Assembly: GCF_000266885.1 (NCBI RefSeq)
Contig: NC_018020.1
Coordinates: 3,410,001 to 3,474,000, forward strand
Source: Turneriella parva DSM 21527
Lineage (GTDB): Bacteria > Spirochaetota > Leptospiria > Turneriellales > Turneriellaceae
Length of the DNA stretch: 64,000 nucleotides
Direction of reading: 5' to 3'
The position numbers and the translations under genes were made by a program. Below the pieces are notes generated by a model. It was not told the DNA's origin, made no database searches, and saw only the letters and a list, made by a program, of their open reading frames with translations. Shown here piece after piece: positions 51,535-60,291 of the stretch (position 1 is its first letter; every line of letters starts with the position of its first letter).

Positions 51535-52647
51535 TTACCTGATCAGGTCTTCTGCCGTCAAATGATTGGCAGATTTGCCATGCTCAAATTTCAGTATCCC
51601 CAACTGTTCGTATTTTGGTCTGATACGATCAGATAAAAGGCCTATCTCTTTAAGGTTTGGCACCATGCGGGTAAAGAGCTGAGTTCTGAAATCTTGCATG
51701 ATTTCGGATGTATCAACCATCTTCAACCACGCATTTCGGCTGATACCGTGTGCGAAATATTCTTCATAGATTTCCATAAATTGGAAGCGATTGCGCAGAA
51801 GTACGGATACTTCATAGGCCCAATCCTCCCGATCCCGACGTTTGCTCTCAGATATCTCTTTTGTGAAATAATCGCGCAATGCTACGACGCCGTAATGCAC
51901 ATGGCGAGCTTCATCGGCGATCACCAGCTTCAACAGTTCTTTGAGTAAGGGTTCATGCGTGTGTTTATAGATCATGCCAAAAGCACCCAGCGCCAGGCCT
52001 TCAATCATAATCTGCATTCCCAGAAATTTTAGGTCCCAGTCTGAACCGGCTGTGATGGAACGCAAAATGACAAACAGGTTATCGTTCACATGGTACAATT
52101 TTTTCAATTTTGTAAGCAGATACTTTGAGAATACTTCGACATGACGGCCTTCATCGACTACCTGCGTTGAACCGTATAACTTGGCATCAAACCACGGCGT
52201 TGCTTCAACCGTTTCACCCGCGATGTACAGTGCACCCTGTTCGCCGTGCAGAAACTGTGAAAGCATCCAGCTGATCGTCGAATGGACAATTTCTTCACGC
52301 TTTGATTTATCTTTCGGATAAAATGACTCACCGAAACCCGGTACAAATTTTTCAGGAAAAATCGGTTTTTCCAGATTTGCTGTATCTACGTTGGCAGTCC
52401 AGGGCAGGTCTTCTGCATCCCATTGCGCTTTGTAGGCGCGGCGGTACAGTTTCTTAAATTCGGGATTGCCAGTATTTTCGTATGTCCAGTCGTAAAAGAC
52501 TTCATGCCCGGATGCAATTTTAAGTGTATTACTTTTCCCCCCATTAAGTACATACCCTGCAACCGCCGACGGCATTAGGTCAAGCGCGACCCTCGGGTTG
52601 CGTCCGATCATGCCCCCGATCGCGCTTACATCATCTGCTAAACTCAT
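51535..52647 (-). CDS. Ferritin-like diiron oxygenase
   Basis: 370 residues. The metal ligands of a diiron four-helix protein are visible: E136 (HGEQG), E166xxH169 (DEGRH), E216 (MIEGLAL) and E246xxH249 (DEARH). The order is that of R2-like and AurF-like oxygenases, which oxidise or hydroxylate amino or acyl substrates. Substrate unknown. The last gene of the minus-strand trio, after acyl-CoA dehydrogenase and a thioesterase, so lipid or acyl-thioester metabolism is likely. It is directly upstream of the inverted attC-like site. Confidence 0.8.
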   Translation of the reverse strand: MSLADDVSAIGGMIGRNPRVALDLMPSAVAGYVLNGGKSNTLKIASGHEVFYDWTYENTGNPEFKKLYRRAYKAQWDAEDLPWTANVDTANLEKPIFPEKFVPGFGESFYPKDKSKREEIVHSTISWMLSQFLHGEQGALYIAGETVEATPWFDAKLYGSTQVVDEGRHVEVFSKYLLTKLKKLYHVNDNLFVILRSITAGSDWDLKFLGMQIMIEGLALGAFGMIYKHTHEPLLKELLKLVIADEARHVHYGVVALRDYFTKEISESKRRDREDWAYEVSVLLRNRFQFMEIYEEYFAHGISRNAWLKMVDTSEIMQDFRTQLFTRMVPNLKEIGLLSDRIRPKYEQLGILKFEHGKSANHLTAEDLIR

Positions 52648-52701
52648 AAATCCCTCCTGAATTTTTTAATTTTGTTGAATTGAGAACTTGCATATGATTG
52701 A

Positions 52702-54444
52702 TTAAGCCGCGATAGATAGTGCAATCTGAACACCACCAAGATAGCGGCGACTGAGTGCCGAAAAGTACTTGGCTATGCGAGCTTTATCAGCCGCAATGCT
52801 GAGTTGTTTTTCAGCGGCAATTTGTGCCTGCTGGCACAGTAGGATATTGCAGAACAGGTAAGCAAAGGCGGTAACCACGTCAATTGCGAGCGCTTCTTTT
52901 CCTGCCCGATCTTTATATACTGGTACTAATCGTATGAATTGATCAAAATCTGACTCGAGTTGTTTGCGGTTGTCGGCTTCGGGTAGTTTGCCAATTTCTG
53001 CGCTGATGTATTCGTACAAAATCCCCCCGAGCCGACTACCTTCGACAATGGCCCCAATCGCGGCGACTGCCTGCAACTGTGTTGTGCCTTCGTAAATTGT
53101 GGTAATGCGGGCATCGCGGTAGATGCGCGCAATATCAAACTCTTCGGTATAGCCGGAACCTCCGAAAATTTGTAGCGCATGGTACGCCACTGTATTGGCT
53201 GATTCTGAATTAAACAGTTTCGCCGTGGGGGTGAGCAACTTTGCCAGTTTATCGAGCCTGATAATCTCCGGCCGCTTACGAATCGCTCGTTCAGCCTCAC
53301 CTTCGCGGACGAGTTTTTTAACTAACCCATCATAGTGATCCACAACCTCGCAGGCACGATACGCCAATGCTCGCATCGCGTGGACATAGGCTTCGTTGTC
53401 GTCGAGAATGCGCTTCACCGGCGGCAAGTTTTCAATGGTATTGCCAAATTGGACGCGCTCGGCGGCATATTTCTTACCTTCTTCGTATGCGGCTTGGGCG
53501 ATGCCGACCGACTGAACCGCGATGCCCATGCGGGCACCGTTCATCATTTGGATCGCATATTTGACGAGACCTAAGCCTTCTTCACCGATGAGCTGCGCTT
53601 TGCTTTTTTCAAAAACAATCTCGCAAGTTGGGGAAGTATGCAAACCCATCTTTTCTTCGATTCGGGTGACTTCGATTTCATCGCTGTGCACCAGAAAGAA
53701 GGATAAGCCCTTTGCGCCGGGACCGGCACTGCGCGCCAGAGTCAGTATCATACTGGGGCGCTCGTTTAAGCCGCAGGCATGGGTAATAAACCGCTTTGTC
53801 CCTGTAAGAGTCCAATTACCATCATTGTCTTTTACAGCCTTCGTTGTGACGCGCGACAGATCACTACCGTAATTGGGCTCGGTCAATGCCATGGCACCAC
53901 ACACCTCGCCAGCCGCCATTTTCGGAACCCAGGTCTTAATCATATTTTCGTCACCGAAACGCTCTATCACTTCGGCCAGATTAAAGCAACTGGCACTGAT
54001 TCCGAAGGCGACGTCGGCGCGGCTCAGCATTTCAAAAACTGCGCTCGAACCGGTCAAGTTCATTTGCAGACCACCGTTCTGGCGTGATATGTTGGTACCG
54101 AGCATGCCGGATTTTACTATCAGATCGACAATGCGCTGTGTATCGGGCGGAAAATTGACTTTTCCGCTGACCAAATGGATGCCATGCTTTTCCATCGCGC
54201 GCGCAGAAGGTGAAATTTCTTCACCACAAATTTTGCCGATCTGTGACCAAACGGCGGCATACCCCTCAAGACATTCAGCCGTGCTCGCAGGGGCAAACTC
54301 CAGTAGCTTGTTGCCATTTTGCTTGAATGCGGCTGCATCAACAAAGCCCTGCTCTTGCAGCGGGATCAAAGTTTCCCAATCAACAAAATGTTCAATATTA
54401 AATCGTAAATCCGCATTGTCTTCAAAGTAATTGCCCTTGATCAT
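52702..54444 (-). CDS. Acyl-CoA dehydrogenase
   Basis: 580 residues. FAD-binding motifs MALTEPNYGSDLSRVTTKA and ALTGTKRFITHA-like WTLTGTKRFITHACG, then QFGNTIENLPPVKRILDDNEAYVHAM; catalytic Glu in ARITTIYEGTTQLQAVAAIG. Domain order is the normal one, with a C-terminal extension of about 130 residues that suits the FadE5/ACAD long-type. It oxidises acyl-CoA. 32 bp downstream of the thioesterase gene, so an operon. Confidence 0.92.
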   Translation of the reverse strand: MIKGNYFEDNADLRFNIEHFVDWETLIPLQEQGFVDAAAFKQNGNKLLEFAPASTAECLEGYAAVWSQIGKICGEEISPSARAMEKHGIHLVSGKVNFPPDTQRIVDLIVKSGMLGTNISRQNGGLQMNLTGSSAVFEMLSRADVAFGISASCFNLAEVIERFGDENMIKTWVPKMAAGEVCGAMALTEPNYGSDLSRVTTKAVKDNDGNWTLTGTKRFITHACGLNERPSMILTLARSAGPGAKGLSFFLVHSDEIEVTRIEEKMGLHTSPTCEIVFEKSKAQLIGEEGLGLVKYAIQMMNGARMGIAVQSVGIAQAAYEEGKKYAAERVQFGNTIENLPPVKRILDDNEAYVHAMRALAYRACEVVDHYDGLVKKLVREGEAERAIRKRPEIIRLDKLAKLLTPTAKLFNSESANTVAYHALQIFGGSGYTEEFDIARIYRDARITTIYEGTTQLQAVAAIGAIVEGSRLGGILYEYISAEIGKLPEADNRKQLESDFDQFIRLVPVYKDRAGKEALAIDVVTAFAYLFCNILLCQQAQIAAEKQLSIAADKARIAKYFSALSRRYLGGVQIALSIAA

Positions 54445-54475
54445 TTTTGAACCTTATGGCACCCGTAGCGTTGTG

Positions 54476-55027
54476 TCATGCCTTGCCCGCTTCAAGAATT
54501 TGCGATACCGAATGACCATTTTGCCGCATTTTATTGAACGACGCAAATTTTGAAAAACGCTGGTGCGACTGAATCAGAAGCGCTTCGGGAATGCGGATAA
54601 AGACTGCCGTCGCAGAAGTATACAGTTTACCCTCGGCGTCAAATATCTGCCCTACGGTATAAATCCGTCTGGTATCGATGCGTTCTGTTTTACCGGCGCA
54701 ATAGAATGTCTGGTTGAGGGGGATGGATTTTCTGAGCGAGACGTTGATATTTGCCGCGAGTACGGGATAGCCGTTGCACCAAGCCGCACCGCCCATGGCT
54801 TCGTCGAGAATCGCTGAAGTAAAGCCGCCGTGGACGTGATCGGGCGGGCCTTCGGCGTTATCGCCCATGCGCATTTCCATCAGCAGCATGCCGGTGGCTT
54901 CGTGAAAATATTGCCTGCTTTCAATCAAGTCGGTCGAGTGGGACATGAAGCGCGATATGGCATCAGGAATATGTGTCGATTCCGCAATGCATGCCGAAAT
55001 ATCCTGAATATCAAATAAGGTTTTCAT
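54476..55027 (-). CDS. PaaI-like thioesterase
   Basis: 183 residues. Hotdog-fold thioesterase: MRMGDNAEGPPDHVHGGFTSAILDEAMGGAAW with the HGG..AxxDE motif. Short N-terminal region. It probably cleaves acyl-CoA. First gene of the minus-strand trio and divergent from the TetR gene, so likely controlled by it. Confidence 0.88.
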   Translation of the reverse strand: MKTLFDIQDISACIAESTHIPDAISRFMSHSTDLIESRQYFHEATGMLLMEMRMGDNAEGPPDHVHGGFTSAILDEAMGGAAWCNGYPVLAANINVSLRKSIPLNQTFYCAGKTERIDTRRIYTVGQIFDAEGKLYTSATAVFIRIPEALLIQSHQRFSKFASFNKMRQNGHSVSQILEAGKA

Positions 55028-55222
55028 TTCTCCGGCCTCAGCGAGGCGCGGGCTGTAGTTCTTGCTTTTTTCATATTTTAGTATGTGCTAAATTAAAACA
55101 TGGCGTCAACAAATTTCCCCCCTTCTGGCGCCTGCAAAAAACGCCAGCCCATACCCCTTCATCTTGACGAATCTTAAAGAACTTGCCTGCGGATAAATAA
55201 TCACGACCTTGCCGCATAATTC
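55028..55222. promoter_or_regulatory. Divergent promoter with candidate TetR operator
   Basis: 195 bp between the thioesterase and tetR genes. TTTAG-TATGTG-CTAAA (55077-55092) is an inverted repeat of the size bound by TetR-family repressors, lying in AT-rich DNA about 50 bp from the thioesterase start. A second hairpin CTGGCG...CGCCAG is at 55125-55147. Confidence 0.45.
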
Positions 55223-55846
55223 ATGGTGCGAGATAAAAAAGGAACGCTGCCGACCGCGCCCAAAAAGAGGGTATGGAACAGAACAGCCAAGACCCGTATG
55301 AAAATCTTAAACGGCGCGGCCGTGGCTTTTTCCGCCCGCGGTTACTATGGCACAAGCCTCGTCGAGCTCAGCAAGCGAACAGGCGCCGAACAGGCCAGCA
55401 TCTACTACCACTTTCAAAGCAAAGAAAACCTCTTCAAGAAATGCCTGATTTATACGCATTTAATGGTCATCAGGGGCCTCAGGCGCGATTTGAACCGCAC
55501 TGAAGGGCTCAGGGAAGAGCTGGTGTCGATATTTAATACCCTGGCGAATTATTCAGATGTCTATCCGGAGAGGATCGCCCTAATATTCCAACTTGTATAT
55601 TCGGCCCCTAAGACCATAGCGGTATTCTACACGAGAAAATATGGCGGTAATTTCCGATCACTGATAGAAGCTGCATTCGATCGAAATCCGCCGAAAAGCG
55701 GGAGGGGGGTAAAGCAATCCTTGATGATTGACATGCTCTACAGCTTTATCCTAAGTCTTTCAGCGCCGGCCGTACGCAATGACAGGCGACTGATGGCGCC
55801 CCGTGCCGTGGATTTTATTCTACAAGACAAAATTCATCCAAATTAG
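55223..55846 (+). CDS. TetR-family transcriptional regulator
   Basis: 207 residues. HTH at about 25-70: RMKILNGAAVAFSARGYYGTSLVELSKRTGAEQASIYYHFQSKENLFKKCL. C-terminal ligand-binding domain. It is divergent from the acyl-CoA genes and probably represses them in response to an acyl-CoA or fatty acid. A genuine ATG start (GTGCGAG follows). Confidence 0.9.
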   Translation: MVRDKKGTLPTAPKKRVWNRTAKTRMKILNGAAVAFSARGYYGTSLVELSKRTGAEQASIYYHFQSKENLFKKCLIYTHLMVIRGLRRDLNRTEGLREELVSIFNTLANYSDVYPERIALIFQLVYSAPKTIAVFYTRKYGGNFRSLIEAAFDRNPPKSGRGVKQSLMIDMLYSFILSLSAPAVRNDRRLMAPRAVDFILQDKIHPN

Positions 55847-55896
55847 AGTATTTAATAAATTATTGACTGACTGAATCGAATGCCATAGGTGCCCCT

Positions 55897-57051
55897 ATGG
55901 TTCAGCTGCGACAGGTAAATGAGCAAACCAACACAGAAATATTGCTTGGCTTTCAGCACACGGTCGGCCGTCACTGCGGCTCCACTTCGCTACAAGACGT
56001 CGTCAACTATGGCGGTTGGCCGCTCAGCGAAGCGGCCTGTTTTGGGCTCGCTTCTGGCATGGCGCACTATTATAAATCCGCGGCTGCCGAAATTCCGCTT
56101 GGCATTTTTATGGGGCGATGCCGTGACCTCGAAAACAATTTCTTAAAAAATTGTGAAATTGACTTCGAGCGAATCGAGTTTAAGACTTTCACAGATTTAG
56201 AAGCGCATATTCAGCAGAAAATCCAAGCGGGTGTTCCTGTACTCTTGCAAGGCGATGTCGCCGGGTTGCCCTATTATAAATCACCCATGCATTTTCCCGG
56301 GCATAAGTTCGTCGTTTGTGGTTACAATGATAGAAAATACACCATTGCAGATACCGCGTTTGCTGAACTACAGGTCGTCTCGGCGCAAGATCTTGATAAA
56401 TGTACAGCCTATTCAAATGCGATGTGGGCTGGAGCGTATACGGCTTACGATCTCGGGACATTACCCGAGTTGACGGTCGACCTTGGTGCAAAAGCAGTCT
56501 CACGCGCTATTTATCAGCAAATCCGTGAGTTGTCTTCTTCAGGTGAGGCTTTTTTTCTTTCGTGGCATCGTGCTCATGAAGCGTGGTTAAGCAGCTCTGA
56601 TTTCACCTCCCAGGCAGACGACAAAGATTTCGCCCTGGGCGGCCGTTTTTTTTATCAGGTGATAGAAAAACGCGGCACGGGGGGCGGGGCGTTCAGGGGG
56701 ATTTATCTCGATTTTGTGAATGAACTCGTAAATGATCGGGTTTTTCCCTTTCCTGTTTTGCAGAAAATTTTCAGCTCGCAGGGGCGAGCGCTGGAATTAC
56801 TGGCAGATTTGCAGAGGTCGGTTCGCTTGAGCCGCGAGAGGCTTTCCAAGATTGCAGATTTCTATAAGATGTTGGCTTTCAGGAAAATTACGCGCGGCGA
56901 CGCAAAGACTCAGATCCGCAGGCAGCTAAAGAATCTCTGGCATTTTGAGCGAAGTACAAACGACATTCTCTGTTTGCTGGCGACGGAGTTTGTGCCTGAT
57001 TTTCAGATTTCGGGTGAAATATTCAAGATTACACAACGGAGGATTTTATGA
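55897..57051 (+). CDS. BtrH-like / DUF4872 protein
   Basis: 384 residues. The N-terminal half resembles BtrH N-terminal (PF14399) proteins, relatives of C39-type cysteine peptidase folds and of acyltransferases in butirosin synthesis: GRHCGSTSLQDVVNYGGWPLSEAACFGLASGM with Cys and His, and GVPVLLQGDVAGLPYYKSPMHFPGHKFVVCGYND. The C-terminal half matches the DUF4872 type. It is 4 bp overlapped with the next gene (ATGA), so co-translated. It may transfer an acyl group from a carrier protein. Confidence 0.75.
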   Translation: MVQLRQVNEQTNTEILLGFQHTVGRHCGSTSLQDVVNYGGWPLSEAACFGLASGMAHYYKSAAAEIPLGIFMGRCRDLENNFLKNCEIDFERIEFKTFTDLEAHIQQKIQAGVPVLLQGDVAGLPYYKSPMHFPGHKFVVCGYNDRKYTIADTAFAELQVVSAQDLDKCTAYSNAMWAGAYTAYDLGTLPELTVDLGAKAVSRAIYQQIRELSSSGEAFFLSWHRAHEAWLSSSDFTSQADDKDFALGGRFFYQVIEKRGTGGGAFRGIYLDFVNELVNDRVFPFPVLQKIFSSQGRALELLADLQRSVRLSRERLSKIADFYKMLAFRKITRGDAKTQIRRQLKNLWHFERSTNDILCLLATEFVPDFQISGEIFKITQRRIL

Positions 57052-57893
57052 AAAAATTAGAAAAGATTGCACATGCCGGCAGGACAAAGCTTACGGTACG
57101 GAAGCTAAAACTCGAATACCCTAACGGCGTGCCGCGGCATTGGCTGAAACAAAGCGGCTTGTTGACACATGTAATGAACTCGCTAAGCCTTATGTTTCCC
57201 GAAGGTGAACGCTTTTTTATCCGGAGCGTCAATCGTTTCGCCAGCCAAACGCACGACGAAACGCTGCGCGAAGCCATTAAAGATTTTGCAGGTCAGGAAA
57301 CACAGCACGGTAAGCAACACGAAAAATTCAATACCTTTTTGAAGCAGCATGGTTACGAGTATGAGCGGTTCATTGCAGGCGTGGAAAATTTTGTTTTTGA
57401 GGAGTTCGAACCTTTTATGACTGAAAAGGTATGGGATAAAATAGGTCTTTCAGTCACCGCTGCGGCGGAGCATATGACGGCCACGTGGGCTGCCCATTTT
57501 CTTAAGAATCGTGCGGCGCTGGCCGACGTACCGGAAGAAATCCGTGCCTTATTTCTCTGGCATGCGGTCGAAGAAATTGAGCACAAAGATGTGGCATTCG
57601 ACCTGCTCCAGGATGTAGACGACAGTTATTTCACCCGCATGGTTGGCCTCGGCTTTATTGCCGTCGGCGTACCGCTGTTAATCGGAATTATTGCAACTCA
57701 TTTCATTAAGCAGGATGCAACGCTTACCAGGGTCGATTTGATAAAGGATATACCCAAATTATTCTTCGAAAAAGAAAGTCTTGGGCGGATGTTTGTGGCG
57801 TCGTGCGTCCAATACTTGAAGCCGGATTTTCATCCGCGCGATATCAAGGATGAACACCTCATCCATGACTATCTTCAACGGCAAAGCGCCTGA
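57048..57893 (+). CDS. PF10118-type metal-dependent hydrolase-like protein
   Basis: 281 residues. PF10118/COG3687 pattern: FPEGERFFIRSVNRFA, FAGQETQHGKQHEKFN, TAAAEHMTATWAAHFL and WHAVEEIEHKDVAFDLL; E and H residues suggest a diiron four-helix bundle. One C-terminal hydrophobic segment (LGFIAVGVPLLIGIIATHF) may anchor it in the membrane. It is the second diiron protein of this region. Confidence 0.85.
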   Translation: MKKLEKIAHAGRTKLTVRKLKLEYPNGVPRHWLKQSGLLTHVMNSLSLMFPEGERFFIRSVNRFASQTHDETLREAIKDFAGQETQHGKQHEKFNTFLKQHGYEYERFIAGVENFVFEEFEPFMTEKVWDKIGLSVTAAAEHMTATWAAHFLKNRAALADVPEEIRALFLWHAVEEIEHKDVAFDLLQDVDDSYFTRMVGLGFIAVGVPLLIGIIATHFIKQDATLTRVDLIKDIPKLFFEKESLGRMFVASCVQYLKPDFHPRDIKDEHLIHDYLQRQSA

Positions 57894-57930
57894 TATGAAT
57901 GGATCATTTTTTGGCCAAAGGGTGCTTCAG

Positions 57931-59177
57931 TAGTGTTCGGTAGAAAGTAAAAATATCGCTGTTTGACCCGTGTCCGAAATTTATTGGGAATTGCAAAACA
58001 ACCAATAAAACGGGGGATCAAACGCGATGGGACATCAAAATACAAGCTTTTCACAACTGCAACGACAATTCGACCGACATGAGTTCGGCGCACTGGCGCA
58101 AAAACACTTCAAGGCAAATTCCGGGCGGCGCCTGACCCACTGGGGGCATTTTTCGTTTTGGATGTTTGCTCTTTTGACCAAGGCTAAGTCGCTGCGGTTT
58201 GCTGTGGAGCAATTGAATGCAATGCCTGAAAAACTTTACCATATGGGTTTTAAATCGGTCAAACTGAGCACAATTTCGGAAGCAAATTCGAAGCGATCTT
58301 ACGAATTCTATCGATCATTATTTTTTGTGATTTTTTATCGGTTGAAAAAATCGCTGCCACGAACAGTGCAAAAAGCAATTCGTGTTTTGGATTCAACAAC
58401 GATTACTTTTAGCGACACCCGCTTTAAGTGGGCAAAATTCCGTTCTTCTAAAAAAGGCATCAAAGTGCATGTGCTATTCGATCAGCAGAACGAGATTCCA
58501 CGAAATCTGAAAATCACAAATGCGAATAGATCCGATGTAAAGTTGGCGCACCAATTTTCGTTTCTGAAGGGAATCATTTACGTTTTTGATCGCGCCTATA
58601 CAGACTTCAAATTATGGCGAAAAATCCACGAAAATAAGGCTTTTTTTGTGATTCGGGCCAAAACAAATCTGCTTCTGACGACACTGAAATCCGAAATCAT
58701 ACATGATGTTCCCGGCGTTTTAGAAAAGCAAACAGTAGCGTTGTTGGGTGATGTAAAAGGTGAGTTCGGTGAGCATCTGTTTTTATTTCGCCTTGTGGAT
58801 ATTAAAACCCAAAAGGAAATCAAAGTAATTACCAACAACCCGAAACTCTCTGCCGAGGAAGTTTCTGATATTTATCGCAAGCGCTGGAGTATTGAAATTT
58901 TCTTCAAGTGGCTGAAACAAAATATCCAGGTGAAACGCATGTATGGAATATCCGAAAACGCCGTGAAACTTCAGATTTGGCTTGCAATGATTCTTTATAT
59001 CTTACTCTGGCAAATGCACCATGTAACTGTCCGCACCAAGACAAAATTTACCGAATTTCTCCGAGCGTTCCAAGCCCGTATTGTCTTATCCATTCAACCA
59101 AGAAAGCCCGTCGTCGGCCAATCGCCGCCGAAAACCAACCCCCAGCAAGCCAGATTCGAATTTTCTGCCGAACACTA
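57931..59177 (+). mobile_element. IS4-type insertion sequence
   Basis: 1247 bp. Terminal inverted repeats TAGTGTTCGGTAGAAA (57931-57946) and TTTCTGCCGAACACTA (59162-59177), one mismatch. It carries one transposase gene whose stop codon ends one base outside the right repeat. No target duplication is seen, and only the 3' part of a doxX gene lies to its right, suggesting a deletion at insertion. Confidence 0.8.
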
Positions 59178-59178
59178 A
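58027..59178 (+). CDS. IS4-family transposase
   Basis: 383 residues. DDE residues: D in VLDSTTITF, D in VFDRAYTD, and the YREK signature YRKRWSIEIFFKWLKQNI (Y-2-R-3-E-6-K). The N-terminal part (FSQLQRQFDRHEFGALAQKH) is the DUF4372-type region common in this group. The frame is intact. Confidence 0.92.
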   Translation: MGHQNTSFSQLQRQFDRHEFGALAQKHFKANSGRRLTHWGHFSFWMFALLTKAKSLRFAVEQLNAMPEKLYHMGFKSVKLSTISEANSKRSYEFYRSLFFVIFYRLKKSLPRTVQKAIRVLDSTTITFSDTRFKWAKFRSSKKGIKVHVLFDQQNEIPRNLKITNANRSDVKLAHQFSFLKGIIYVFDRAYTDFKLWRKIHENKAFFVIRAKTNLLLTTLKSEIIHDVPGVLEKQTVALLGDVKGEFGEHLFLFRLVDIKTQKEIKVITNNPKLSAEEVSDIYRKRWSIEIFFKWLKQNIQVKRMYGISENAVKLQIWLAMILYILLWQMHHVTVRTKTKFTEFLRAFQARIVLSIQPRKPVVGQSPPKTNPQQARFEFSAEH

Positions 59179-59382
59179 TGACTCACTGCTGCTATCTTAT
59201 TTCTTATTCCCCGAACATCATCATTAGGAGTTTTATTATTAAGTGCACATATGGGCGGTGCGATCGCCACACACATGGAACATGGCGAAATGTATTTGCC
59301 GCAAGCAATTATTTTGTTGCTGGTTTGGGGTGCTAACTATTTGCGCAATCCAGAAATGCTAGATTCCTTCACAAAACAGTAA
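59179..59382 (+). pseudogene. doxX-like gene remnant, 3' part only
   Basis: Frame reads AAILFLIPRTSSLGVLLLSA then HMGGAIATHMEHGEMYLPQA and ILLLVWGANYLRNPEML, typical of the end of DoxX-like membrane proteins. The 5' part is missing: the IS right end is directly adjacent and no doxX N-terminus is found left of the IS. Confidence 0.75.
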
Positions 59383-59397
59383 TCTAGGAATAATTTT

Positions 59398-59859
59398 ATG
59401 CTAAAAATCGGTGATCTTATTCATGACTTTACGGCACCAGATCAACTCGGCAAGCCCATGACGCTTACGAATTTGCTGCAAGGTGGCCCGGTCGTAATCT
59501 TTTTCTATCCCCGTGCTATGACTGCGGGCTGTACCGCGCAGAGTTGCCATTTTCGGGATTTAGCACAAGACTTTCACGCAGTGGGTGCGTCAATAGTCGG
59601 CATCAGTAGCGACAGCGTCGAGCGGCAGGCAACGTTCGATCAAAAGCACAGATTCGGATTCCCTTTACTCTCTGATCCCGACCGAATAATCGCAAAACAA
59701 TTCGGGGTAAAACGCCTTGGGCCATTATTTAACCGGCGTGCTACGTTTGTCATCGGTAAAGATAGTCGGGTAATACAGGTGATTGCAAGTGAGCTCAGTA
59801 TGAGTAAACACGCGGATGTCGCGATTGAAACGCTTAGGCATCTGCCTAAAAGCACTTGA
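59398..59859 (+). CDS. Peroxiredoxin (BCP/PrxQ-like)
   Basis: 153 residues. Thiol peroxidase with peroxidatic C45 in TAGCTAQSC and C50 five residues later, as in 2-Cys PrxQ proteins; FYPRAMTAGCT replaces the usual YPKDFTPGCT. It reduces peroxides using thioredoxin. It is 15 bp after the doxX remnant, likely once in one transcription unit (oxidative-stress pair). Confidence 0.88.
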   Translation: MLKIGDLIHDFTAPDQLGKPMTLTNLLQGGPVVIFFYPRAMTAGCTAQSCHFRDLAQDFHAVGASIVGISSDSVERQATFDQKHRFGFPLLSDPDRIIAKQFGVKRLGPLFNRRATFVIGKDSRVIQVIASELSMSKHADVAIETLRHLPKST

Positions 59860-59900
59860 GCTCTGCCTGCAACTTACGGGAACCCACACCGTCAACTCAT

Positions 59901-59930
59901 GCCACCGCTTGTGGGCGCACAAGCGGTGGC
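59901..59930 (+). terminator. Strong hairpin after the peroxiredoxin gene
   Basis: 13-bp stem GCCACCGCTTGTG / CACAAGCGGTGGC with loop GGCG, about 40 bp past the peroxiredoxin stop and before attC-like site 9. No T-run follows. Confidence 0.6.
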
Positions 59931-60009
59931 CCGCCTCCGCCCTCGTGGCTCCGGCGGGAAATGGGGCGCGAGAAGACCAAGAAGCAAAGCCGAAGAGGCG
60001 CGGTACTGC

Positions 60010-60233
60010 GTACAACAAAATTTACCCGCTGCGCTCGCTGCGGTGCCGTGGCTCCTCGCGTGCTCGGGTCTGCGCGGCAAAGATCGCGGACGGCGCGCAA
60101 GCGGGACGCTTGCTTTTGCGCGCCGCCGCGAGCCGCTCCGACCACATTGATGGTGCTTAGTATGTGGCTTTTCAAGTAAGCCCGGCTTTATTGCGTGGCG
60201 CACCATCAACGTCGGGTAAATTCCACGTTAGCT
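60010..60233 (+). repeat. attC-like site 9 (224 bp)
   Basis: GTACAAC-AAA-ATTTACCCG ... CGGGTAAAT-TCCAC-GTTAGCT. Its left box, with 13 further bases, matches the start of the cassette at 51182 (19 of 20). Confidence 0.8.
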
Positions 60234-60252
60234 GCCATAGGCGCTAACATGA

Positions 60253-60279
60253 TTGACATCCCCGGCCATCCTTGGCCGG
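60253..60279 (+). promoter_or_regulatory. Conserved cassette leader: TTGACA plus hairpin (cassette 10)
   Basis: TTGACA, then CCGGCCA-TCCT-TGGCCGG (60262-60279), 12 bases before the ATG. Counterpart of 48298-48323; the stem sequence differs, the pairing and loop do not. Confidence 0.55.
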
Positions 60280-60291
60280 CCTCTATTTAGA

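Larger units (their letters stand above)
51183..60227 (+). mobile_element. Cassette 9: apparent 9-kb giant cassette or composite
   Basis: Starts GTTGTACGCAATACCGCGCC (51182) and ends GGCGCGGTACTGCGTACAAC (to 60016): 19 of 20 bases pair, so both ends belong to one cassette by the rule that holds for its neighbours. It holds seven intact genes besides an IS4-type element and a doxX remnant, and an inverted attC-like site near its left end. Either a very large cassette or an ordinary cassette invaded by about 8 kb. Confidence 0.6.
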
